Source of the DNA: Paenibacillus durus
GTDB taxonomy: Bacteria > Bacillota > Bacilli > Paenibacillales > Paenibacillaceae
Reading direction: 5' to 3'
Length of the DNA: 64,000 nucleotides
Assembly (NCBI RefSeq): GCF_000756615.1
Contig: NZ_CP009288.1
Coordinates: forward strand, 2,480,001-2,544,000
The translations under genes and the position numbers were made by a program. The notes below the pieces were generated by a model. The model ran no database searches. It worked only from the letters and a program-made list of their open reading frames with translations, and had not been told where the DNA came from. Position 1 is the stretch's first letter, and every line of letters begins with the position of its first letter. This document shows, piece by piece, positions 54,863 through 61,057 of this stretch.

Positions 54863-54909
54863 GGATGTTTGTTTGTGAATCTTTGGGAACAGCCGTTTGC
54901 GGACCCATA

Positions 54910-54984
54910 TGACAAGGATATGAGAGAAGGGGCTATCTTCTCGTCACTTTTGGTGATTTAGGGACAGCCCCTTCATCCTTGTCA
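54910..54984 (+). terminator. Long two-part hairpin after bcrB
   Basis: TGACAAGGAT (54910-54919) pairs with 54975-54984, and GAAGGGGCT (54926-54934) pairs with 54966-54974, all perfect, with a 6-base bulge on the left side only. The loop contains GTCAC and GTGAT. A short U-poor tail follows. It probably ends or protects the bac transcript. Confidence 0.6.
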
Positions 54985-55018
54985 AATAACGAAAGCAGTT
55001 CAGGTTCGTGTGAGCTAA

Positions 55019-55033
55019 CCCCCCCCCCCCCCC
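55019..55033 (+). repeat. Homopolymer of 15 C
   Basis: Lies inside the variable-arm position of the tRNA-Leu remnant. Either a slippage-prone tract or a sequencing/assembly artefact. Confidence 0.9.
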
Positions 55034-55039
55034 GTGAGG

Positions 55040-55051
55040 GTTCGAGTCCTC
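55040..55051 (+). repeat. 12-bp direct repeat, right copy
   Basis: GTTCGAGTCCTC, identical to 8068-8079; T-arm of the tRNA-Leu remnant. Confidence 0.35.
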
Positions 55052-55096
55052 TCGACCGCATCCCTAAGATCATCAGGTTATAAAATTGTTTTACAT

Positions 55097-55675
55097 TTAA
55101 ATCTTATTAAGCCACAATTGTAGCTTGATCAAAATGTTCAACTGCTTCCCATAGGATAACTTTTCTTTTACTGGCATAGATGGAATCCAGGATATTATTC
55201 CGATAAATGTGCTAGCATTAATAACGGCAGCAAAAAGAAAAGCAGCTTCGAGTGAAAACTGATCCCCAATAAATGATATGAATGGAACGCCTAAAACCAT
55301 CCCCACAGTTAATCCTGTAAAAACTCTAGAAACCGCTGTGGCACTTTGTTCTTTAGGGACAGAGCTTGCAGCTGCCGCAAAAGCTAATGAGAAATAAACT
55401 GGATGGAGAAATGCAGGTAAAATTCGACAAAACAATAGGACAGAATAGTTGGGGGCGAATGCTGAAACAAGATTGGCAATTGCAAAAACAGCAATCACAC
55501 CTGCTAAGATTTTTTTCGGTTGATTCCGGAAAATAATAAAACCATGAACGGACCAGAGATGGCAATGATCAGCGCAAATACCTATTGAGTGTAAAGCGTC
55601 AGGAAGTAGTAAAGCGTGCCAAATGATGCGGAGAATAAAGCGGTGGTAAGTCCGATATATTTCATTCCCAACCAC
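55097..55675 (-). pseudogene. Scrambled MFS transporter remnant
   Basis: On the minus strand, 55675-55593 encodes a segment like transmembrane helix 7 of DHA1 exporters (GLTTALFSASFGTLYYFL) that ends at a TAG (55582-55584). Immediately after come segments like helices 2-6 (ISGPFMVLLF, NRKK, AFAPNYSVLLFCRI, VFTGLTVGMVLGVPF). The second part changes frame at an A7 run (55510-55516 on the plus strand). The gene then stops at 55097 without a C-terminal half. The order is wrong for a single decayed gene, so two deletions or a fusion of two relatives is likely. It is related in pattern to the intact exporter at 56735-57940. Confidence 0.75.
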
Positions 55676-55701
55676 AAGTGGACATGTGCATGTGGTTGGG
55701 A
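55666..55701. other. Hairpin between the MFS remnant and the LLM gene
   Basis: TCCCAACCACA (55666-55676) pairs perfectly with 55691-55701 around a 14-base loop. No U-run follows in either direction, so a terminator role for the minus-strand operon is uncertain. Confidence 0.4.
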
Positions 55702-55760
55702 TGATAAAACAGGTGACGGTACTGAAATGCCGGAAGATCGAGAAAGCCCCCCAAAGCCTG

Positions 55761-56720
55761 TTAACCTTTCAACAAATGCGGCGGGAAATGAGGCAGCACG
55801 TATTCACCCAGCTCTTGAATAACTTCGCCAGCCGGACGATCACTGTCAAACAGGGCGAAGAACAGGTGATTCACGCCAATGGAACGGTAGATTTCAAGCA
55901 ATTCGACCAGTCTGTTCCGGCCTACGCGATAGCCAAGCCGGATTGGGGTTTCCCTTTCATCCGGGTTTTCCGCCAAATCAAGATGCATGGGCATCGAGAA
56001 AGGGCGGAAGACTTCATTCCCGTTACGGTCAGACGAATCACGCCATGCTGCTATGACTTCTTGCTGCCGCGCCGGTGCTTGCGGGTAGTACATCCAGCCA
56101 TCGCCATTTTGACCAAGCCAATCCATGTCTTGCTGCGCAAAGCCGGTAACGATGGTGGGAATCCTGTTTTCCAGTTTCGGAACAAGCGTGGTTCGTTCCA
56201 TCTGGCCATAGCTGGAATGAACCAAGGGGTATTCCTCATACAGTGCTTTTTGGAGATAGGAATAAGCTTCCCGGAACTGAGCGCCCCGGCCAGGGTGATC
56301 TACTCCAAGTCCGCGAAAGTCTGCCTGCCGGTCTCCGGAGGAGATTCCCATAATCAGTCTCTGGGGAAACAGTGCTTCTATTGTAGCAACCTCCTTCGCC
56401 AGCCGAAGCGGATGGCGAAGAGGCAGCACAAGGGCGGACGTCCCTAGAGCGATTTGTTTGGTCTGACTGAGAAGATGTGTTCCGTAAATCAATATGTCAT
56501 AAATTTGGCCGACAGCCGGGTCCAGGAAATTCGGATCTTTCAAGATAACGTCCCGCAGCCAGAGTGCGGTAAAGCCGTAATTTTCAGCAGCTTGCGAAAG
56601 CTCCACCTGATGCGCCATCGTCGGCGCCTTCATCCGATAATTCTCCAGCGGGATGTGAAGGCCAAGCGTTAACTTACCTTCTTGGTACATCCTTTGATAG
56701 CTCTCATGAGAATCAAACAT
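55761..56720 (-). CDS. LLM-class (bacterial luciferase-like) flavin-dependent oxidoreductase
   Basis: A 319-residue TIM-barrel protein of the luciferase-like family, which uses FMNH2 or F420-type cofactors; the substrate is unknown. Visible family features are LGLHIPLE at the start, ALWLRDVILKDP, IALGTSALVLPLRHPLRLAKEVATIEALF, RLIMGISSGDR, then PTIVTGFAQQDMDWLGQNGDGWMYY and a C-terminal segment on flavin oxidoreductase FFALF. ATG 56720 is chosen, with GGGGG a few bases upstream; TTG 56738, overlapping the stop of the exporter gene, is the alternative. It lies directly downstream of that gene on the same strand, so the two form an operon controlled by the HxlR-type site at 58041. Confidence 0.85.
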   Translation of the reverse strand: MFDSHESYQRMYQEGKLTLGLHIPLENYRMKAPTMAHQVELSQAAENYGFTALWLRDVILKDPNFLDPAVGQIYDILIYGTHLLSQTKQIALGTSALVLPLRHPLRLAKEVATIEALFPQRLIMGISSGDRQADFRGLGVDHPGRGAQFREAYSYLQKALYEEYPLVHSSYGQMERTTLVPKLENRIPTIVTGFAQQDMDWLGQNGDGWMYYPQAPARQQEVIAAWRDSSDRNGNEVFRPFSMPMHLDLAENPDERETPIRLGYRVGRNRLVELLEIYRSIGVNHLFFALFDSDRPAGEVIQELGEYVLPHFPPHLLKG

Positions 56721-56734
56721 ATCCTCGCCCCCGA

Positions 56735-57940
56735 TCAATTCCGCTCAAGCTTAGCAGAAATCGCGGTGAGTACAACCGCAATGATAACCATTAAAGCCCC
56801 GATCCATGGAGTATGCACAAGTCCCATAGAATCAACAACAACCCCGCCGACAAAAGCGCCAATGGCGATGCCGATGTTGAAAGCCGCAATGTTAAGTGCT
56901 GAAGCGACGTCTACTGCCGAAGGAACATACTTTTCAGCCAGTTGGACAACATATAACTGAAGACCAGGGACATTCATGAATGCGAACAATCCCATCAAGA
57001 TGATGCCAATCAACCCAGTGACTTTAAAGGGAATAAGGAACGTCAACAGAATAAGAACAGCGGCTTGCAAAATAAACATCATAAGCAGCGCACGGATCGG
57101 ATTTTTATTGGCCCATTTACCGCCAACAGAGTTGCCGATTGCCACAGCAATACCATAGACGATCAGGATAATGTTAACCGCGCCTTGGCTGAATCCGGTA
57201 ACATCTTGCAGGAGCGGGGTTAAGAAAGTGAAAGCGACAAACGTTCCTCCATAACCGAGCGCAGTGATCAGAAAGCCCAGAAGCAGACGGCCGTTCGTGA
57301 TCAGCCGGAACATATCCGAGAATTTAGCAGGGGGAGCTTGCTTCAAATTACGAGGGATAAGTATGGCGCTCGCAATAATCGCAATAACACCCAGCAAGGC
57401 AACGCTCCAGAATGTTGCTCTCCAGTCAAAAGCTTGACCGATAAATGTCCCTAACGGCACACCTGTAACAATGGCAATCGTAAGACCGGTGAATACAAGC
57501 GCGATGGCACTGGCTTTTCTTTCAGGAGATACTAACTGGACAGCAATCGTCGATGCAATAGAGAAAAAGACGCCATGAGAGAATGCAGTAACGAAACGCG
57601 CAACGAGCAGCACCCCAAATGACGATGACATCGCGGCGGTCGCATTGCCGATGATGAAGAGCACCATCAGCCACATAAGCAAAGACTTGCGGTTCATGCG
57701 ATTGGTGAGCGCAGTAATGATAGGGGCCCCCACAGCAACCCCGAGGGCATAACCTGTAATAAGCAGGCCGGCCAGAGTAATAGCGACATTCAAGTCGCCG
57801 GCGATGCTAGCAAGCAGACCTACGGGAACAAACTCGGTTGTTCCGATACCGAAAGCGCTGATCGCAAGAGCTAGGAGCGCCCAGTTTCCTGATTTTTGCG
57901 TCTCTTTTGCCTGAGACACGGATTGTGCAATGTTGCTCAT
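56735..57940 (-). CDS. MFS exporter, DHA1 family
   Basis: A 401-residue proton-coupled exporter with about 12 hydrophobic spans. Family marks: the helix 1 motif FGIGTTEFVPVGLL, helix 2-3 loop motif A region (GAPIITALTNRMNRKSLL), and motif C-like GLTIAIVTGVPLGTFIG in helix 5. These are typical of AraJ/YdhP/NepI-type drug or metabolite exporters. The start is ATG 57940, preceded by GTGGAGGAAATTCAT; an in-frame ATG 30 bases upstream lacks a good ribosome binding site. It is divergent from the HxlR-type regulator. The promoter has TTATCA (58042-58037) and TACAAT (58019-58014) spaced 17 bases on the minus strand. Confidence 0.9.
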   Translation of the reverse strand: MSNIAQSVSQAKETQKSGNWALLALAISAFGIGTTEFVPVGLLASIAGDLNVAITLAGLLITGYALGVAVGAPIITALTNRMNRKSLLMWLMVLFIIGNATAAMSSSFGVLLVARFVTAFSHGVFFSIASTIAVQLVSPERKASAIALVFTGLTIAIVTGVPLGTFIGQAFDWRATFWSVALLGVIAIIASAILIPRNLKQAPPAKFSDMFRLITNGRLLLGFLITALGYGGTFVAFTFLTPLLQDVTGFSQGAVNIILIVYGIAVAIGNSVGGKWANKNPIRALLMMFILQAAVLILLTFLIPFKVTGLIGIILMGLFAFMNVPGLQLYVVQLAEKYVPSAVDVASALNIAAFNIGIAIGAFVGGVVVDSMGLVHTPWIGALMVIIAVVLTAISAKLERN

Positions 57941-58013
57941 ATGAATTTCCTCCACTTTTTTTATTTGCATCGAATCGAAGTTCCATGCATTGAAATATTT
58001 ATCTCATGGCGTT

Positions 58014-58042
58014 ATTGTATATCTGTACGGCCCTTATGATAA
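58014..58042 (-). promoter_or_regulatory. Promoter of the MFS-LLM operon
   Basis: Minus strand: -35 TTATCA at 58042-58037, 17-base spacer, -10 TACAAT at 58019-58014. The 40-bp operator-like sequence abuts and slightly overlaps the -35 box. Confidence 0.65.
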
Positions 58043-58080
58043 GTACGTACTTTTAAGTAATGTAGGCACTAAAAAGTACC
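58041..58080 (-). promoter_or_regulatory. HxlR-type operator, copy 1
   Basis: Read on the minus strand, this 40-bp sequence matches 60890-60929 at 35 positions. It has dyad halves GTACTTTTTAGTGCC and a mirrored ACTTAAAAGTAC, and ends in GTACGTACTT at the -35 side. It lies between the exporter and the regulator gene, as expected for an autoregulating HxlR-family site. Confidence 0.7.
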
Positions 58081-58107
58081 CTATCATGTTCAAGGAGGTG
58101 AACTGCA

Positions 58108-58443
58108 GTGTTCAATATTCCGGTTGAAGCTACTCTTGAGGTGATCGGAGGCAAATGGAAGGTCGTCATCTTATGTCATTTAGATAAAGGGGAGAAGCGA
58201 ACCAGCGAATTAAAGAGATTAATGCCAGGCATTACGCAAAAGATGCTTACCCAACAATTGCGTGAACTGGAAGAGGACGGAGTCGTGAAACGTAGCATTT
58301 ACGAGCAAATACCGCCGAAAGTGGTATACTCGCTAACGGATTACGGATGGTCTCTAAAACCAATTCTCGATACCATGTGCGCATGGGGGGAGAAGCATAT
58401 GGAACAGACGGATGAAACCCCAATTGTTTTATCTTCCAAATAG
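58108..58443 (+). CDS. HxlR-family transcriptional regulator
   Basis: A 111-residue winged-helix regulator. Family marks: VEATLEVIGGKWKVVILCHL, RTSELKRLMPGITQKMLTQQLRELEEDGVVKR and YSLTDYGWSLKPILDTMCAWGE. The start is GTG 58108 with the perfect site AAGGAGGTGA 6 bases upstream; a stop at 58099 rules out an earlier start. Many redox-sensing members (YodB, HypR) have a Cys in the first few residues; this one has none there, only one in ILCHL and one near the C terminus. It probably represses or senses for the divergent MFS-LLM operon and for the reductase operon at 61058, whose promoters share a 40-bp site. Confidence 0.9.
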   Translation: MFNIPVEATLEVIGGKWKVVILCHLDKGEKRTSELKRLMPGITQKMLTQQLRELEEDGVVKRSIYEQIPPKVVYSLTDYGWSLKPILDTMCAWGEKHMEQTDETPIVLSSK

Positions 58444-58480
58444 ATTTTAGGGTAACGTACTTATTCAATATTAATCGGTC

Positions 58481-58518
58481 AAAGTGGACTGTGCATTTTT
58501 ATGCAGTCCGCTTTTTTT
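58481..58518 (+). terminator. Terminator after the HxlR-type gene
   Basis: AAGTGGACTG (from 58482) pairs with CAGTCCGCTT (58504-58513), with one G-U pair, followed by a run of T to 58518. Confidence 0.85.
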
Positions 58519-58520
58519 AG

Positions 58521-58594
58521 AAATTAAACCCATGATGAATCAAGTGAAGTACCATCCGCGGTTGGCCCAAAAGGAATTACAGCAATATTGCAAG
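58521..58594 (+). pseudogene. Aldo/keto reductase gene fragment
   Basis: Matches 61536-61609 inside the intact aldo/keto reductase gene at 69 of 74 bases. It encodes the INPMMNQVKYHPR-like and ELQQYCK part of the family. There is nothing of the gene before or after it. It lies right after the terminator of the regulator gene. Confidence 0.88.
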
Positions 58595-58819
58595 AAAAAT
58601 AACAAAGTATAACAAATTTTATAATTATTCTTAACATTCTTAAGTGAAAATGCCGAAATTTAGATTATAAATTAAAAATCAAGAATCAAGAAGAGGTGAC
58701 ACAGTACTCAAGGACAGTTTTACGAAAGAGAGTGAGAGGAAGGACGTTGGATTGAAACAAGGCAATTTCGGTCCAACTGCCTCGGTGGATGCCGAGAACT
58801 TATGTAAGGAGGAGTTAGG
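58595..58819 (+). other. Leader region with a possible coupled mini-ORF
   Basis: A+T-rich to about 58680, then less so. A 23-codon frame from TTG 58752 (AGAGGAAGG 7 bases upstream) ends in a TGA that overlaps the ATG of the next gene (ATGA at 58820). The frame stays open back to 58671 but has no better start codon. Translation coupling is possible; no known leader peptide is recognised. Confidence 0.25.
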
Positions 58820-59323
58820 ATGAATATAATGACAGCGGGAGTTATACAAGGTTTGATAGGAGCATCTGGATATATGAAAACTGCTGATGTTGCTATGGGG
58901 GTTTATGAAATTGGTAAAAATAAAAATGATGAAGCTGTTATGAACAGAGCTTTAGGTTATGCAACCGGCTCGTTAAGTAGTGCAACTGAATTCAGTAATG
59001 AGGCGAATAGAGCTTTAAAAGAGGCTCAAATCGAAGCCGGAAAGAAAGCAAAAGCCGAACGGGAGGAAGCTTTGGAGGAACGCCGTCGTGAAAAGGCTGC
59101 TGAATTGAAAGCCGAAGGTCAGACAGAGGGCTATTCATCAAAAGTGGATACCGTTGAAATTAGCGCAGAAGGTCTGGCTTCTCTTCATGCTGAATCTTAT
59201 GCGGAGATTGATGCTCCCGTTGCAGCTGCTGCTGAAAAAACGGTTTCTCAACCTAAAGTATACTCACCACAAGGGGACATAATAATGGCGGCATCTGAAC
59301 CTAGTGTAATTGTAAGGGTTTGA
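58820..59323 (+). CDS. Hypothetical protein with alanine/glutamate-rich coiled coil
   Basis: A 167-residue protein I do not recognise. Residues 1-35 are hydrophobic and glycine-rich. About 60-105 is a strongly charged helix rich in Ala, Glu, Lys and Arg (KAKAEREEALEERRREKA), which probably forms a coiled coil. After it come VDTVEISAEGLASL, an ordered-looking motif that recalls the DTVEISAEG segment found in several small Bacillales proteins, and an alanine-rich tail. No signal peptide or membrane span is convincing. ATG 58820 follows TAAGGAGGAG. The 3' end overlaps the convergent YukJ-like gene by 23 bases. Confidence 0.75.
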   Translation: MNIMTAGVIQGLIGASGYMKTADVAMGVYEIGKNKNDEAVMNRALGYATGSLSSATEFSNEANRALKEAQIEAGKKAKAEREEALEERRREKAAELKAEGQTEGYSSKVDTVEISAEGLASLHAESYAEIDAPVAAAAEKTVSQPKVYSPQGDIIMAASEPSVIVRV

Positions 59324-59996
59324 TATGTTTTACTTTATCAAATGTACAGCTGCCGGTCGGAACTCCGTTCTCAAGATTATTCGGATCGGGTTTGCCGTCG
59401 TCATCCGTACACCAAGACTGGGTTTGAAAGGCCAGGAAATAAGCGACCCAGTTATCTTTAAACTGAATCAATACACAACCGTCGTGATACGTTCCGTTTT
59501 CCTGCGCCGCAATTCTGCTGTTTCCCTGGTTCATATGCACGTTGTGAATACCTGTCCGATTAAACAGAGTGCCATATACATACACAGTCGCGTTTGGGTT
59601 ATCCAAAGCAAGCTTCATATTTTTGTCGATGAAATCATTCAAATCATTGTCCGGACCAGGTTGGTCATAAGGCACAATCAACATTTCATTCGGATTAAAC
59701 AACCCGCTTCGTATAAAATCCACCGCAATCTCAGCGTTCACTCCGTTGTGATAGTCAATTTTATGAAACCCCGGTTCTAGCTCTGGAAGAATAGTTATTG
59801 CGCTGGCATCGTATTGATCAGAGACATAGTACAGCAAATCGGGCTTGGACACGTCAGTCGAACGAACATTAATTGGCACAGTGTATTTTCGCCCATTTTC
59901 CCCTTTCGCTTCAAGTATATAATGCGTCTTGTCGAAATCTCGCTCTGCACGTGTGCCAACTATCATTCCCTTTAAAACTCCATATTGAGATGGCAT
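59301..59996 (-). CDS. yukJ: YukJ/DUF2278-family protein
   Basis: A 231-residue protein of the DUF2278 family, known from B. subtilis YukJ; no biochemical function is established. Family features are the N-terminal YGVLKGMIVG, the YTVPINVRS strand, DFIRSGLF, the HMNQGN segment and the central DGCVLIQFKDNWVAYFLAFQTQSWCTDDDG block. There is no signal peptide. ATG 59996 follows GGAGGG at 9 bases. It lies 18 bases downstream of the nuclease gene on the same strand, so the two are probably cotranscribed. It ends 23 bases inside the convergent gene at 58820. Confidence 0.88.
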   Translation of the reverse strand: MPSQYGVLKGMIVGTRAERDFDKTHYILEAKGENGRKYTVPINVRSTDVSKPDLLYYVSDQYDASAITILPELEPGFHKIDYHNGVNAEIAVDFIRSGLFNPNEMLIVPYDQPGPDNDLNDFIDKNMKLALDNPNATVYVYGTLFNRTGIHNVHMNQGNSRIAAQENGTYHDGCVLIQFKDNWVAYFLAFQTQSWCTDDDGKPDPNNLENGVPTGSCTFDKVKHIKPLQLH

Positions 59997-60014
59997 TTTA
60001 TTGTTCCCTCCATA

Positions 60015-60710
60015 CTATTGTATTTTGGTATATCCCGCTCGGAGCGCCGCTTGCTCCGTGAAGAAAAACACTCTCTTTTCGACAGCAACTTGTTTATATT
60101 GATCAGGATTAACATAGGTTTTCATTGTGAAATCACCCACATATTTACTTGGGTTTTCATCGGAAACACGTGCCCTGAACTCAAAAGGCAGTTCCAAATC
60201 CGGCGTTTTCCACATACCCAATTTTGTGTTTTTAGCTTGAAGCATCGTTTTTTGGTATTGCTCCAGCTTCGTGATATTCGGCCATATGAAATAGGTTACC
60301 GCATGTCCTTTCTTTAGCATTTCTTCGTTGATATCGACATCGTCTTTATAGATGTGGGCTAACAAGCGGCCATATCTATCTTTTTCCTCTTCTCCTACAG
60401 ACAGCTTGACCTTGGTTCCCCGTGGTAACAGCGATTGAAGATAGGCTGCCGATTCAATGGCGATGTCGCCTTGACTCTCGCCGCTAAAGTTGGTTTCAGG
60501 CGCATCAATGGACAATAGCCGCACTTTTGTAGTGCCGAGCACTTTATCTTTTAAATGTACAGTGTCCCCGTCAACAACTTTTTGAATGACCGTTTCATAC
60601 AGATGCCCGCTTTCATCAGCACGTACATGGAAGGGAGCATACCACAGTACGCTCATAGTAAATAACAACAGTATAAGTAATTTTTTAAAATAAGGGTTCA
60701 ATGTTTTCAT
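60015..60710 (-). CDS. Secreted thermonuclease (micrococcal nuclease family)
   Basis: A 231-residue nuclease with an N-terminal signal peptide (KK then a hydrophobic stretch to about residue 30, with no lipobox Cys). The SNase core aligns residue by residue with micrococcal nuclease: Asp47 and Asp49 in VVDGDT, Arg64, Asp69 and Glu72 in VRLLSIDAPET, and Arg115 in DRYGRLLAH, so all catalytic residues are present. It should hydrolyse DNA and RNA in a Ca2+-dependent way outside the cell. A C-terminal extension of about 60 residues ends in FFFTEQAALRAGY, a pattern seen at the end of other Bacillales nucleases. ATG 60710 follows AAAGGATG. It is first in a two-gene minus-strand unit. Confidence 0.92.
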   Translation of the reverse strand: MKTLNPYFKKLLILLLFTMSVLWYAPFHVRADESGHLYETVIQKVVDGDTVHLKDKVLGTTKVRLLSIDAPETNFSGESQGDIAIESAAYLQSLLPRGTKVKLSVGEEEKDRYGRLLAHIYKDDVDINEEMLKKGHAVTYFIWPNITKLEQYQKTMLQAKNTKLGMWKTPDLELPFEFRARVSDENPSKYVGDFTMKTYVNPDQYKQVAVEKRVFFFTEQAALRAGYTKIQ

Positions 60711-60889
60711 TTTTTATTCATCCTTTTTTCATTTTATTTTTCCTAAAGCATAATATGAGCTAACATTTTTGGCTATATTCTTCTAATTTATGTAAAATTA
60801 ATTCAAGCTCATGCAAAATGTTAGTGGATTTTACGCAGCAGAATCAAATGGGTGATTCTTCGAAGTTAGGCTCCACTTTGGGCGCTATA

Positions 60890-60929
60890 GGTACTTTTAA
60901 GTGCCTGCGGTACTAAAAAGTACGTACTT
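60890..60929 (+). promoter_or_regulatory. HxlR-type operator, copy 2
   Basis: 35 of 40 bases match copy 1 (minus strand). The dyad halves are GTACTTTTAAGTGCC and GGTACTAAAAAGTAC. It ends in GTACGTACTT, which overlaps the start of the -35 box, the same geometry as in front of the exporter gene. Confidence 0.7.
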
Positions 60930-60956
60930 ACTATAACGTTCTGTTGGATTTATAAT
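60928..60956 (+). promoter_or_regulatory. Promoter of the aldo/keto reductase operon
   Basis: -35 TTACTA (60928-60933), 17-base spacer, -10 TATAAT (60951-60956). The weak -35 beside an operator suggests regulated expression. Confidence 0.6.
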
Positions 60957-61057
60957 GAGCCTGCAGCGGGGCGAAGATGAATGAACCCAGTTCCCCCGTA
61001 AATGAGGCGCCGCCTCAACAATTTAACTCGAATAGATGAGAATGGAGGAAAGATTCA

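Larger units (their letters stand above)
54999..55060 (+). pseudogene. tRNA-Leu 3' fragment, interrupted by a poly-C run
   Basis: From 54999 the sequence reads TTCAGGT (a CAG anticodon loop), a variable-arm-like GTGTGAGC, a run of 15 C, then GTGAGGGTTCGAGTCCTC and an acceptor end TCGACCGCA. This matches the 3' half of a bacterial tRNA-Leu. The 5' half, including the other strand of the anticodon stem, is absent, so it is not functional. Such 3' remnants are common at integration sites. Confidence 0.65.
60711..61057. promoter_or_regulatory. Intergenic region upstream of the aldo/keto reductase
   Basis: 347 bases between divergent genes. It holds the second HxlR-type operator, a promoter and a leader. 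The first 120 bases are A+T-rich and probably contain the nuclease promoter, which I cannot place firmly. Confidence 0.55.

Noticed and set aside
54999..55060. Functional tRNA-Leu gene
   Set aside because: The 5' half and one strand of the anticodon stem are missing and a C run interrupts the variable arm.
55686..56447. 253-codon open frame on the plus strand opposite the LLM gene
   Set aside because: It has no family pattern; the minus strand encodes a clear luciferase-like protein.
60977..61039. 20-codon leader ORF before the aldo/keto reductase
   Set aside because: Weak ribosome binding site, no recognisable peptide and no coupling to the next start; probably chance.
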